Assembly (NCBI RefSeq): GCF_000305775.1 | Contig: NC_018866.1 | Coordinates: forward strand, 2,685,001 to 2,749,000 | Length of the DNA: 64,000 bases | Source: Dehalobacter sp. DCA | Lineage (GTDB): Bacteria; Bacillota; Desulfitobacteriia; Desulfitobacteriales; Syntrophobotulaceae | Reading direction: 5' to 3' | The notes under the pieces: generated by a model | Seen by the model: only the letters and a program-made list of their open reading frames with translations | What the model was told of the DNA's origin: nothing | Databases searched by the model: none | In this document: piece after piece, positions 52,065 to 61,303 of the stretch | How positions within the stretch are numbered: the stretch's first letter is position 1 | Layout of the letters: each line of letters starts with the position of its first letter | Position numbers and translations under genes: made by a program

Positions 52065-52676
52065 TTAGTACGCGCCCTTGCCCTTTAAAACAATAAAAAG
52101 GGTCTTCCAAAGTATCTTCAGATCAAGGCCGAAACGCCAGTTTTGGACGTATTCCACGTCATAATTCAGGGTTTCCGTGAGTGTCAGCTCACTGCGGCCA
52201 TTGACCTGGGCTAGACCGGTCACTCCTGGCGGCATGTCCAGCCGATGACGCTGTTCAGGCGTATACTGGTCCACAATTTCCGGGACTTCCGGCCTCGGAC
52301 CGACGATGCTCATCGTACCGTTGATAATATTCAAAAGCTGGGGCAGCTCATCCAGGCTGCTTTTCCTTAAGAATCTGCCGCTCTTCGTAATCCGCGGATC
52401 ATCCTTATCCTGAAAGATGAAGTTGTCCGGATCAAACTTGCCTTCTTTTTTCAGCAGCTCGATTTTTTCCTTCATCACAGCATCAGCATTCGGAACCATG
52501 GTCCGGAATTTATAGATTGTGAAGAGCGCTCCGTTCCGTCCGACTCTTTCTTGCCTGAAGACTGCAGGACCTTCGGAATCGGCTTTGATCCAAAGGACAA
52601 TCATCAGCCACAATGGGGATAAAATAATGAGCAGCGGGATGGAAATCAACAGGTCTAAAACCCTTTTCGCAAACAA
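52065..52676 (-). CDS. Undecaprenyl-phosphate sugar phosphotransferase
   Basis: A 203-residue monotopic phosphoglycosyl transferase (PF02397, PglC-sized). An N-terminal re-entrant helix (RVLDLLISIPLLIILSPLWL) is followed by AVFRQERVGRNGALFTIYKFRTM, SLDELPQLLNIINGTMSIVGPRPE and the Pro-rich GVTGLAQVNGR. It starts repeat-unit assembly by moving sugar-1-phosphate to undecaprenyl phosphate at the inner membrane face. TTG start with AAGGAG at 7 nt. With a DegT aminotransferase next to it, the first sugar could be an amino-dideoxy sugar, but no dehydratase or acetyltransferase is in the window. Confidence 0.93.
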   Translation of the reverse strand: MFAKRVLDLLISIPLLIILSPLWLMIVLWIKADSEGPAVFRQERVGRNGALFTIYKFRTMVPNADAVMKEKIELLKKEGKFDPDNFIFQDKDDPRITKSGRFLRKSSLDELPQLLNIINGTMSIVGPRPEVPEIVDQYTPEQRHRLDMPPGVTGLAQVNGRSELTLTETLNYDVEYVQNWRFGLDLKILWKTLFIVLKGKGAY

Positions 52677-52791
52677 ATTACCACTCCTTGGGATTTTACT
52701 CCTTTAAAATATTCTTACTATCTTTCGTAGATGATTTCGAACAATTTCCTAAATTCTATAAGAAACGGAGGAGAAAGTCTGTTCTTCCTTC

Positions 52792-53961
52792 TTATAACCT
52801 GATCTTTTCAATAACACGCTGTACGGCTTCAATAACATCCTGAACATCGGCGTCACTCATTCTAGGATAAAGCGGCAGAGAAATAATTCTTTCGTAAAGC
52901 GCTTCCGTCTTTGGAAAATCTCCGGGTTTGTAGCCATAGGTATCCCGGTAATATGGATGATATGGAAGCGGAATATAGTGAACGCTGGTGCCGATATTTT
53001 CTTCCTTAAGCAGCTCGATGACTTCTGCACGATTTACCGTAAGCTTAGCAAGATTCAGCCTGATCATATACAGATGGCGGGCATGGCGGGCATAGTCAAA
53101 ATCGGCCGGAACTTCAAGCTCTGGAAGTTTGCTGAAAGCTTCGTTATAACGCTGCCAGATGACTTCTCTTCTGGCCTGCATGGATTCCAGTTTAGCCAGC
53201 TGGGTCATCCCCATCGCAGCCTGAATATCCGTCATATTGTATTTATATCCCGGGTATTCAATCTCATAATACCAGGAGCCTTTTTCAGAAAACCTGTTCC
53301 AGGCATTCCGGCTCATGCCGTGGAGGCTCAAAACCCTCATCTTGTTGGCAAGCTCATCATCGTTGGTCGTCACCATGCCGCCTTCTCCGGTTGCCAGATT
53401 CTTCGTCGCATAGAACGAAAAGGCTGCCGCATCACCGATCGTGCCGACCATTCTGTCTTTATACTTCGTATACGTGCCGTGGGCCGCATCTTCCAATACA
53501 AAAAGGTTGTATTCTTTCGCAATCTGCATAATTTTATCCATCTCGCACGGAAGCCCAGCAAGATGAACCGGGATAATTGCCTTGGTCTTAGATGTTATCT
53601 TCTCTTCGATTTTTGCCGGATCGATATTCATGGTTTGCGGGTCAATATCCACCAGAACAGGAGTTGCCCCGCAGTGAATGATCACATTTGATGAGGCTGC
53701 AAACGTCATCGCCGTGGTGATTACCTCATCGCCCGCTCCTACTCCGGCAGCAAGCAGTGCTATGTGCAGTCCTGCAGTACAGGAATTCAGCGCAATGGCA
53801 TGTTTAACGCCGATATATTCAGCAAAACGCTTTTCAAATTTTCCGGTCTTTGGACCCTTGGAAATCCAATTTGATTTTAGGCTGTCGACAACAGCTTCAA
53901 TATCATCATCTTCAATAAGCGGTAGCGCATAGGGAAGGAACTGTTCTCGTCGTGGACTCAT
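52792..53961 (-). CDS. DegT/DnrJ/EryC1/StrS family sugar aminotransferase (first)
   Basis: A 389-residue PLP enzyme that makes 4-amino (or 3-amino) sugars from nucleotide keto-sugars. Visible are the N-terminal LPLIEDDDIEAVVDSLKSNWIS, HAIALNSCTAGLHIAL, the PLP contacts LEDAAHGTYTKY, and the Schiff-base Lys in FSFYATKNLATGEGGM. The C-terminal domain includes VHYIPLPYHPYY. It resembles PseC/PglE-type transaminases. It precedes the phosphoglycosyl transferase by about 115 bp on the same strand. The nucleotide sugar substrate is not known. Confidence 0.92.
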   Translation of the reverse strand: MSPRREQFLPYALPLIEDDDIEAVVDSLKSNWISKGPKTGKFEKRFAEYIGVKHAIALNSCTAGLHIALLAAGVGAGDEVITTAMTFAASSNVIIHCGATPVLVDIDPQTMNIDPAKIEEKITSKTKAIIPVHLAGLPCEMDKIMQIAKEYNLFVLEDAAHGTYTKYKDRMVGTIGDAAAFSFYATKNLATGEGGMVTTNDDELANKMRVLSLHGMSRNAWNRFSEKGSWYYEIEYPGYKYNMTDIQAAMGMTQLAKLESMQARREVIWQRYNEAFSKLPELEVPADFDYARHARHLYMIRLNLAKLTVNRAEVIELLKEENIGTSVHYIPLPYHPYYRDTYGYKPGDFPKTEALYERIISLPLYPRMSDADVQDVIEAVQRVIEKIRL

Positions 53962-54152
53962 AAACTTACGCCTCTTTCTTAGTTTCAGTATCTGCTATCA
54001 TGTTATTATGTTGTTTTATTGTTCTATTTGATTTTTGTTTTTTTAATTTATCCATTGATTGTTTTTATACTTCGTTTATTCTTAAATTTTTATTTCCTTA
54101 TTCATTATTTATTGACTACTTTATTTTACTACGCTTTGGCCAAAAAACAACG
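53962..54152. other. AT-rich intergenic spacer
   Basis: A very AT-rich 190-bp gap between the GT4 gene and the aminotransferase, both on the minus strand. No hairpin or conserved motif stands out. It could hold the promoter for the aminotransferase and phosphoglycosyl transferase pair. Confidence 0.3.
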
Positions 54153-55379
54153 TTAGGCTTTCTTCAAATGAAGCTGCTCAAGCCAGTTTCTGACGATACT
54201 GTCCCAGGAATAGTGCCTGATGACATATTCCCGGCCCTTTTCGGAGAGTACCCTGCAGGTTTCCGGATCTGCCTTTAGGCGCAAGACCGTCTCGGCAAGG
54301 ATCTTGGGATTTTCGGGTTCGAGCACCACTCCGCCGCCGCTTTCTTTGACAATCTCTGCGCCTTCACCCTCTCCGACATAGATCAGCGGCTGACCGCTGG
54401 CCATCGCCGGAAATACTTTGGAAGGCCTTACCCCTTCCGAGAGCTTATAGCGTCTGAGGGTCGAAAGACTGATACTGCTCAGCGAATAATAACGTGGAAT
54501 CTCTTCGAGCGGCTGGAAATCGATGAAGCGGACATTGGGCAGATCCTTTTCCCGGGCGATCTGTTCGAGCCGCGGTCTTTCGGACCCGTCGCCGACAAAC
54601 AGAAAAAATATTTCCGGCTCGGCACGCATCAGATCGGCGGCCTCAAGCGCTGTCTCAATCCCATGAGCGTACCCCATCGTCCCAGCATACAGGATCACAT
54701 ATTTCCCCTCAAGTTCGAGTTGCTGTTCCAATACCACGTCTTTGGGCCTTGGTGTAAATAGTTCGGTATCCACGCCGTTAGGCAGGAATAAGATATCTTC
54801 AGCTTTGACCCCTTTCTTTTTCAACCCTTCCACAATCCCCTGAGTCTGCGCCGAAAGCTTAAATGCCTTGCGGTAAAAACAGCGTTCCAGCCACTCACAC
54901 ATGCCGATAAGCTGTTTATTCGTGACAAGTCCGAGCTGCACTGCGGATTCCGGCCACAGATCGGAGACATTGAAGATATAGGGTGCTCTTTTGAAGAAAG
55001 AAGTAATGACAGCTGTAAAACCGATAAAAAGCGGCGGAGATTCCACAACGATCAGGTCTTGAGGACCACTGCGGCAGATCCCTAAAAAAGCGGAAAACAC
55101 AAAAGAAAAATAGTTCAGCAAACGCAGCCAGAATCTGCCCCGCTTCACTGGATAGATGCAGGTTCTCAGAACAACGATCCCTTCCATATCCTCACGCGCA
55201 AACACTTTCCCCCGGTATTCATCTGGGATGATCCCGGTGGGATGGTTCGGAAAGGCTGTCACGACCGTAACCGTATTCCCCTGGTTCCGCAGGCCTTTGG
55301 CCAGCTCCCAGAGCCTTACCTGAGCTGCCCCCTTCTCCGGCGGAAAATACTGCGTCAAAAGCAAAATACGCATATTCAT
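54153..55379 (-). CDS. GT4 family glycosyltransferase (WbuB-like)
   Basis: A 408-residue GT-B enzyme. It starts LLTQYFPPEKGAAQVRLWELAKGLRNQGN and has ALTAFPNHPTG-like (VTAFPNHPTG) and donor-site motifs PSKVFPAMASGQPLIYVGEGEG with the EX7E-type acidic region. It resembles WbuB, which adds amino sugars such as N-acetyl-L-fucosamine. It acts on the cytosolic side on lipid-linked intermediates. AGGAGTAAAG adjoins the ATG. It lies among repeat copies B and C, which occupy the 614-bp gap upstream. Confidence 0.9.
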   Translation of the reverse strand: MNMRILLLTQYFPPEKGAAQVRLWELAKGLRNQGNTVTVVTAFPNHPTGIIPDEYRGKVFAREDMEGIVVLRTCIYPVKRGRFWLRLLNYFSFVFSAFLGICRSGPQDLIVVESPPLFIGFTAVITSFFKRAPYIFNVSDLWPESAVQLGLVTNKQLIGMCEWLERCFYRKAFKLSAQTQGIVEGLKKKGVKAEDILFLPNGVDTELFTPRPKDVVLEQQLELEGKYVILYAGTMGYAHGIETALEAADLMRAEPEIFFLFVGDGSERPRLEQIAREKDLPNVRFIDFQPLEEIPRYYSLSSISLSTLRRYKLSEGVRPSKVFPAMASGQPLIYVGEGEGAEIVKESGGGVVLEPENPKILAETVLRLKADPETCRVLSEKGREYVIRHYSWDSIVRNWLEQLHLKKA

Positions 55380-55486
55380 CTTTACTCCTGGTTCATACTA
55401 CTTTACTAAACTTATTTTGGCTTCTTCTAGTACAACGTTCCTGAAATAAATACTCAAATATATGATTGCGTTAAACTCCCGAGTTG

Positions 55487-55592
55487 GCCTGTGCGCCACA
55501 ATTCCGCTTTCGGCTGTTGCGCCGTCCGTGGCGCAAACAGCCGCGCTCCGCCTCCATGCTCCGCTTAACGCTGGAATTGTGACCCCCAGACC
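55487..55592. repeat. Nested-palindrome repeat B
   Basis: Outer arm CACAATTCCGC with GCTGGAATTGTG; inner hairpin CGGCTGTTGCGCC/GGCGCAAACAGCCG (55511-55542) then CTCCATGCTCCGCTT. Relative to copies A and D, the T-A pair in GTGCC/GGCAC is C-G (GCGCC/GGCGC), a compensatory change. Confidence 0.82.
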
Positions 55593-55659
55593 TAATTTAG
55601 GGTGATCAAGCTTGTATGAATTATTTGAGCAGGGAATTTGAGAACGTTGTGCTAGTAAT

Positions 55660-55775
55660 AAAAAGATGTGCTAAGCGCGTCCAGCTGGACTGCTGATGCG
55701 GAACGCATCGACGGCCATGGATAGCTTAATACCGTGATACCATGAACGCAAGCCATGGATGGTCTAATACATGCA
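55660..55775. repeat. Cluster of short palindromes and a 19-bp imperfect direct repeat
   Basis: GTCCAGCTGGAC is a perfect palindrome, GATGCG/CGCATC forms a hairpin, and GCCATGGATAGCTTAATAC recurs 31 bp on as GCCATGGATGGTCTAATAC. GCCATGGATGG also appears in the core of the nested-palindrome repeats, so this may be a degraded copy. No ORF or promoter recognised in 55593-55801. Confidence 0.5.
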
Positions 55776-55801
55776 GACTTACATAAACGACCTTATAATC
55801 A

Positions 55802-55945
55802 GTCTGTGGGCCACAGTTCCGCGACAAGCGGAGCATGGAGTGCGTAGCGCGGCATTTGCGCCATGGATGGCGCAATTCGCCGAAAAGCGGTATTGTGGCC
55901 CACAGACAAGCCCTAAAAATGCAATCAATCTGTGGCCCACAGACA
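55802..55945. repeat. Nested-palindrome repeat C (inverted) plus a solo arm palindrome
   Basis: Outer arms GTCTGTGGGCCACAGTTCCGC and GCGGTATTGTGGCCCACAGAC (55802-55907) enclose the family core on the minus strand, with inner hairpin at about 55855-55885. Twenty bases later TCTGTGGCCCACAGA (55930-55944) repeats the arm joined to itself without a core, like an unoccupied site. Confidence 0.8.
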
Positions 55946-55993
55946 GGCCCAGAAAATTGGACTAATCTGAGCCAACGAACTATCTCTAACAAA

Positions 55994-57328
55994 TTAGTCA
56001 AGCTCCAGCCGGTACTTCCGCGAAAGCTTCAATACAACTAGCATCCCGCAGCTGAGCCAGAATATCGGATCCTCAAAGAAGCGTCCCTCAGCTTGAGAGC
56101 TGATAAATACGGTTGCAGCCCACAGCACATAGCCCGTGCCTGCAAAGTATTGGTTTTGCTCCTGAAACATACCAAGGTAATCATGTCCGAGGCTGAACAA
56201 TTTGGCCAGCCTGTACAGGATCGCTGCCCAGATCGCTGTGAGTACGGCCAACCCCACGGCCCCCAGTTCCGAAGCAATCGTCAGAATGGTGGTGTGGGAG
56301 CGTATCGCTCCGCCGGGGATATTCATAAACTCAAAATAACTCTGTTTAAACACAGTCTCGAAAGTGCCAAGTCCGGTCCCAATCAGCGGATGGTCCTTGA
56401 ATATTGCTATTGCAGCCTTCCAGAGGTATAAACGCTGCTCGCTCGAATATGCGAAACCCTTCGTTATCGTCAGCATCCTCTCCCAGATCTCCGGGCGCAG
56501 GAAGATCACAATCGCCCCGCAAAGGGCACCTAAACCAAGAACCCAGAGAACAGCCTTTTTGTTCGGCAAAAAGATCAAAGTAGCAATCAGAATTGCCAGA
56601 AGCGTCAGGAATCCACCGCGGGAACCGGTTAGTACTAATTCTGCCAGCAGGACGGCCAGACACGCCATATAAATCAGTCTATGGCTTCTTTCCCGGGTAT
56701 AAATCTGCAGAACAAAATTCGACGCAATCCCGAGGATGATGTAACGTGCAAAAATATTGGGGTCGACAAAGGTAGCATTGACACGCAGCGTCTGCTCAAT
56801 CAGCAATTTGTCTCCCTGCCAGATCAGGTTCCCCGTAATTCCTTCATAGAAACTGACCAGCGCAAGCAGGAGTGCCATGATATGTACGGCTTTGAAAGGC
56901 AGCAGGGCGCGTTCTTTATCCATCAAAAGTGCGGCAGAGATAAACACAGCAAATAAAATCAGCAGCCGGATGGTTTCAGTAACAGTGTTGCCAAAGTTGG
57001 CGGAGTATACAACACTTATCCCACCAAGAATGATAAAAGCCAATAAAACAAGCGTCAGTGGATCTTTTAGAACCGCTCTAAGCTTTTTGCGCATCTCCTC
57101 CGAAAAAAACACGCGGGAAAATGCCGCCAGGATCAGAACAATACTGGTAAGCCTGGTCAGGGAGACTTCTCCCAAAATTTTTTCCAAAAAGCCAAGGTTA
57201 GGATACCAGCTAATCGATATTTCCAGCGCGACTGCCACTGCCAGAGACGGCACGAGCCATAGCGGCTTTTTGACAGCCAGGTAACCAAGAAGTATGATGG
57301 TCAACACGAATACCGGCCACTGAAGCAT
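55994..57328 (-). CDS. O-antigen ligase/polymerase-like membrane protein (Wzy/WaaL family)
   Basis: A 444-residue protein with about eleven transmembrane helices. A large outer loop carries the PF04932 segment around PLIGTGLGTFETVF and GAIRSHTTILTIASELG. Proteins of this family join lipid-linked oligosaccharide repeat units into polymer or ligate polymer to an acceptor. GGGAGG is 8 nt before the ATG at 57328; the longer frame from 57382 overlaps the flippase end and has no better site. It follows the flippase by 19 bp in the same direction. A second relative is at 61304. Confidence 0.87.
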   Translation of the reverse strand: MLQWPVFVLTIILLGYLAVKKPLWLVPSLAVAVALEISISWYPNLGFLEKILGEVSLTRLTSIVLILAAFSRVFFSEEMRKKLRAVLKDPLTLVLLAFIILGGISVVYSANFGNTVTETIRLLILFAVFISAALLMDKERALLPFKAVHIMALLLALVSFYEGITGNLIWQGDKLLIEQTLRVNATFVDPNIFARYIILGIASNFVLQIYTRERSHRLIYMACLAVLLAELVLTGSRGGFLTLLAILIATLIFLPNKKAVLWVLGLGALCGAIVIFLRPEIWERMLTITKGFAYSSEQRLYLWKAAIAIFKDHPLIGTGLGTFETVFKQSYFEFMNIPGGAIRSHTTILTIASELGAVGLAVLTAIWAAILYRLAKLFSLGHDYLGMFQEQNQYFAGTGYVLWAATVFISSQAEGRFFEDPIFWLSCGMLVVLKLSRKYRLELD

Positions 57329-57347
57329 GTTCGATTCCTCCCAGTTT

Positions 57348-58763
57348 TTATTTTCGAAGACCCTTTTGAATAACAAATCCACCGATCTTCCGGAAATCCC
57401 TGTCCAATATCACGAGCGCCAGGCAATAAATGATTCCAGCCATTACAGCAGATATCAGCGGATGAAAGCTGTTTGTCAACCAGGCGGTCCCTGCCATCAG
57501 TAAGGAAGCAAGCATGATTGATGGCAGCTGGCGCCAGATCCGAATCTTATAAACCCCTTTTCGGACCAACAGGTAGTATCCGCAAAAGATAAAGATCTCG
57601 ACAATGATCAGCGCATACGCTGTACCGCTGATCCCGAACAGCGGATTCAGGACCATAATCAGAATAAACATCAGTACAAGCGCAGAACCCTGCACGATGG
57701 TTCTTTGCCACTGGTGGTTGGTTGTTGTCAGGACATCGCCGAGGGAAAAGCTCATGCATTCCAGTGCAAAGAACCAGGACACGATCATCAGGATCGGAAT
57801 CGATTCATCGAATTTTCCGGCATACAGCCATGTTGTCAGCGGTCCTGCTAAAACAAAAATCAGAATGCTACCTGGGATCCCAATCCCGGAAAGCAACTTG
57901 AAGACCTTTTCAGTCGTATTACGATGACCGTCCTTATCCGTTTCCCCGAGCTGATACAGCACAGGATAAAGCGCGCTGGTCATTAGACTCGGCAGGAAGA
58001 TCAGCATCAGGACAAGCTTGTACGCCGCGGAATAAATCCCTACCTCGACATTGCTGGCCGTCAGTGACAAAACCAGAATGCTGAGCTGAAAAAAGACGTT
58101 ATAAAATATCCGGTGAATCCCAAACGGCAATCCGTTCCTGACCATCAGCATCAGGCTGCTCCGTTCAACGCGCGGCCTGATTTCCCTTCTGAGGGCAAAA
58201 AACAGGAGCACACTAATCAGTATATACGTAAACAAATGTGTAAACGTAATTGCGACGACCCCCATACCGGTAAAGATCACCGCAATGGTCAGTCCTCCGA
58301 TCAGAAATGTGGTCAAAAACTGGAACGCTGCAGCCAGGTAGAGCTTCTGAACGGCTTGATAATAGTTATAGACCGACTGATTCAGCGCATTGAAAGATAC
58401 AGCCACGCCCAAAACGACAACCATTTCTTTGGTCGACGTATTGTATCCGGCCGGGAACATAAAGATAACCATTAATAGAAAACACACAATGGAGATTACG
58501 GTCTTGACAAACAGCGTGTTGCCGAAATACCGCGGCAATTCGGCCAGGTTCCTCGAACAATCCTGCACCATGAGCTGGCTGATTCCAAGCTCCGCAAACA
58601 GAATAAACGTTCCGACGAACGCGTACGCTGTGGAGTAATCTCCAAATGGTCCTGGGCCAAGGTAGCGGGTAACAAATATACCCACCACGGCGGCAATGGC
58701 CTTGGCAAGTACTCCTGATATTCCCAGGGCCGCAGCATTTTTAGCGATCAGGCGGGTATCCAA
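57348..58763 (-). CDS. Polysaccharide flippase (Wzx-type, MOP superfamily)
   Basis: A 471-residue protein with about fourteen hydrophobic helices, beginning LIAKNAAALGISGVLAKAIAAVVGIFVTRYLGPGPFGDY, typical of Wzx/PST flippases. It moves undecaprenyl-linked repeat units to the outer membrane face for polymerisation. GLLFSIH-type substrate motifs cannot be assigned. The start is TTG with only a moderate SD (GAAGTGA). It forms a probable unit with the Wzy-like gene downstream and with glycosyltransferases upstream. Confidence 0.92.
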   Translation of the reverse strand: MDTRLIAKNAAALGISGVLAKAIAAVVGIFVTRYLGPGPFGDYSTAYAFVGTFILFAELGISQLMVQDCSRNLAELPRYFGNTLFVKTVISIVCFLLMVIFMFPAGYNTSTKEMVVVLGVAVSFNALNQSVYNYYQAVQKLYLAAAFQFLTTFLIGGLTIAVIFTGMGVVAITFTHLFTYILISVLLFFALRREIRPRVERSSLMLMVRNGLPFGIHRIFYNVFFQLSILVLSLTASNVEVGIYSAAYKLVLMLIFLPSLMTSALYPVLYQLGETDKDGHRNTTEKVFKLLSGIGIPGSILIFVLAGPLTTWLYAGKFDESIPILMIVSWFFALECMSFSLGDVLTTTNHQWQRTIVQGSALVLMFILIMVLNPLFGISGTAYALIIVEIFIFCGYYLLVRKGVYKIRIWRQLPSIMLASLLMAGTAWLTNSFHPLISAVMAGIIYCLALVILDRDFRKIGGFVIQKGLRK

Positions 58764-58859
58764 ACTCTATCACTTCTTCTTTAGCTTTTCTTTATTAGAC
58801 TTTAAGGCTTCTCTTGGAGGCTTCTATCTATTTCCATCTTTTCAGTATGTTCTTAAGCC

Positions 58860-60002
58860 TTAATTCTCAAATCTGCTGTAAATCTTAAGCAGTTTTTCCT
58901 CCATCTTGCCCCAGTTGTATTCTTGTCTGACAGCCTTGATGCCGTTATCACCCATTTCTTTGCAGAGTCGGGGATCAGCCAGCAGGATGCCGAGACCCTT
59001 GGCAATATCCTCAGGTCTGGTCGGATCAACAATGATCCCACTGTTGTAGCTGGTCAAAAAATGCTGGATCGGAGGAAGATTGCTGCCGACAACAGGGATG
59101 CCGCAGCTCATGTATTCAAACTGTTTAATCGGTATGTTCTTAAAATATTTGGGCAGCGGCAGCAGCGTAACAACGCCAACCCTGGACTTTCGGATATACT
59201 CCTGGACCTCGACATGGGGCACCCGTCCTGTGAAAAGGATATTTTTGCTCAGATCATTTTCTTCTATGTATTGGGTGACAAGTTCTTTGCCTTCAGCGTC
59301 GTTAAAAGGACCGACAAAAACCATCCGGATGTCCGGATACTTCTCCTTCAGCAGCTTGATAGCCTGGACGGTCATATATACGCCGCGCTCAAGGGTAATA
59401 TCCCCCTGGTAAATGGCATCGTATTCCTTTTCCGGGAGCTCCGTTTCTTTTGACGAAGCGTCAGCTTCCGGCGGTATAAATTCCGTAAAATTATAGATCA
59501 CATCAACTCTGGGATTCCTGCCCGCAAACCGGTCTTTGACCGCACCGTCAGCCGTGATGATCTGATCAAATTTTTTAGCATAATACAGTTCACTTTTATC
59601 GACCAAAAAAGTAGCCAAGGGCCTCAACATCCGCGGGATCTTCCTGGACATGCGCATCATGTCCGGGTAATGCTCGTGGACATCGTAAATTAGCTTGCAC
59701 GCAGGCAGTGCTTTTTTAATCTTTAACACTTTGTAGATCAGTTCAAAGTCGTGGAAATGGCAGATATCCGGTTGAAGTTCGATCGCTTTGGCAACAACGG
59801 TATCCCCGAGCTTAAAGCGGCCGTAAAGAGACCCCGCTCTTGGCACGCCAATGATCCGGATTCCCTGTTCCAGATATTCAGTTCTCTCATCAGGAACGAT
59901 CAGGGTAATGTCATTATATTTTTTCTTAAGAGACAAAGCTTGCTTGTAAAATATTCGGTTATCGAGAGCTGGATGGCCTGTTGTAAGAATGCATATTTTC
60001 AA
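58860..60002 (-). CDS. GT4 family glycosyltransferase (second)
   Basis: A 380-residue GT-B glycosyltransferase. Acceptor-side HFHDFELIYKVL and IYDVHEHYPDMM are followed by the donor site AIYQGDITLERGVYMTVQAI and KQFEYMSCGIPVVGSNLPP. TTG start overlapping the preceding stop (TTGA), with AGGAGG upstream, so it is translationally coupled to the next enzyme. Acts in lipid-linked oligosaccharide assembly; sugar specificity unknown. Confidence 0.92.
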   Translation of the reverse strand: MKICILTTGHPALDNRIFYKQALSLKKKYNDITLIVPDERTEYLEQGIRIIGVPRAGSLYGRFKLGDTVVAKAIELQPDICHFHDFELIYKVLKIKKALPACKLIYDVHEHYPDMMRMSRKIPRMLRPLATFLVDKSELYYAKKFDQIITADGAVKDRFAGRNPRVDVIYNFTEFIPPEADASSKETELPEKEYDAIYQGDITLERGVYMTVQAIKLLKEKYPDIRMVFVGPFNDAEGKELVTQYIEENDLSKNILFTGRVPHVEVQEYIRKSRVGVVTLLPLPKYFKNIPIKQFEYMSCGIPVVGSNLPPIQHFLTSYNSGIIVDPTRPEDIAKGLGILLADPRLCKEMGDNGIKAVRQEYNWGKMEEKLLKIYSRFEN

Positions 60003-61291
60003 ACTTTCCTGCCTCCTATTAAACCTTGATAGACTCCGGCTGTTCGGGCCGCATTATTCGACCAGGTAAACCGGTCAAGCACCGTTTGCCTGCCTGCCTT
60101 ACCGAGCCTTCGGCAATAAACAGGATCTCTGAGCAGTGAATCAAGTGCTCCGGTGAGATCTTCGACATTCCGGGGAGCGACAAGCAGACCGTTTTGGCCA
60201 TGGATCAATGCATCTTCGATCCCTTCGCCGCGGACACCGATAACCGGTAACCCCTGGGCCATCGCTTCAATATAGACGACGCCAAAGCCTTCCTGCCAGC
60301 TTGGCAGACAGAAAATATCGGCCCCAGCCATCTCTTTCATCACTTCAGGGTGAGCAAGTTTCCCTAGGAAGACAACCTTATCCTTGAGTTTTAGACTTTC
60401 AGTCAGATCCTCCAGGGCTTTTCTCTCTTCCCCGTCCCCTGCAATAAAATATTTGAGTAAAGGATATTTTCCGGCCAGAGATGAAACCACCCGGAGATTC
60501 AGATCAATGCCCTTGGTTTTCTTCAGATTTGAAACACTCAGGATCCTGATTTCTTTTCGGGTATTACCGGAAATGCCGCTGCTATCAGTACTTAGAATAT
60601 TTTCGCTACGATCTGTGCTGAGAATATCAGCGGAAAAACCGTGCCTATCTGAATGATGGCCGGGAAAAATATCCGGCGGCGGTACACAGTCATTCAGGTC
60701 GATACCATTATTGATAACCTCTGTCTTCGAGAAAAAAGCTTGGTCCCTAATGATGTTCTTCAGTTTGGAGCTGACTGTAATGATCCTATCCGTACCTTCC
60801 AGTACCTCAAACAGTCTCCGGCGGCATTTTTCATTTTTAGACATTGTCGACTGGAAATCCTGCCCGTGGATGGTAACCACAAGCGGCACACCATCGTCTT
60901 TCTTTAACAAGAATGCCGCATGGCCGTCAGGAAGGGCCACATGGGCATGAATCAGCTCAAATGGAAAATCCCTGCGAATCTGCGCGACCTGCCTGCGGAT
61001 TCCCCGGTACATGAAATAGCCCGACTGCTCCAGGAAATATGAGCGCGGAAACTCGAGATAACGCGGATAGTATACTTCAACTCCGTCCACTACTTCGTGA
61101 TCAGGTATCGAGGCATAGGCCCGCCATTTCGGCTGGAGTGTCGGCAGAGGCCAGGGCGCATAAGGCACAGGCGATACAACTTTAATCTTGCAGCCTTGAT
61201 CCTGCAGCGCTTTAACCTGCTTATGAATGAAAATGCCGTAAGCCGGATTCTGAGATGAAGGATACATATGAGAGATCACTAATATCTTCAC
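59999..61291 (-). CDS. GT4 family glycosyltransferase (third)
   Basis: A 430-residue GT-B glycosyltransferase. N-terminal ISHMYPSSQNPAYGIFIHKQ, HAHVALPDGHAAF and the donor motif FCLPSWQEGFGVVYIEAMAQGLPVIG with the E-x7-E pair. An Asp/Ser/His-rich insertion with a duplicated ILSTD-ENILSTDS stretch lies at about 210-245 between the two Rossmann halves. GTG start. Co-transcribed with the adjacent glycosyltransferase (4-bp overlap) and 12 bp after the second Wzy-like gene. Confidence 0.92.
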   Translation of the reverse strand: MKILVISHMYPSSQNPAYGIFIHKQVKALQDQGCKIKVVSPVPYAPWPLPTLQPKWRAYASIPDHEVVDGVEVYYPRYLEFPRSYFLEQSGYFMYRGIRRQVAQIRRDFPFELIHAHVALPDGHAAFLLKKDDGVPLVVTIHGQDFQSTMSKNEKCRRRLFEVLEGTDRIITVSSKLKNIIRDQAFFSKTEVINNGIDLNDCVPPPDIFPGHHSDRHGFSADILSTDRSENILSTDSSGISGNTRKEIRILSVSNLKKTKGIDLNLRVVSSLAGKYPLLKYFIAGDGEERKALEDLTESLKLKDKVVFLGKLAHPEVMKEMAGADIFCLPSWQEGFGVVYIEAMAQGLPVIGVRGEGIEDALIHGQNGLLVAPRNVEDLTGALDSLLRDPVYCRRLGKAGRQTVLDRFTWSNNAARTAGVYQGLIGGRKV

Positions 61292-61303
61292 CGTTAAACC
61301 ACC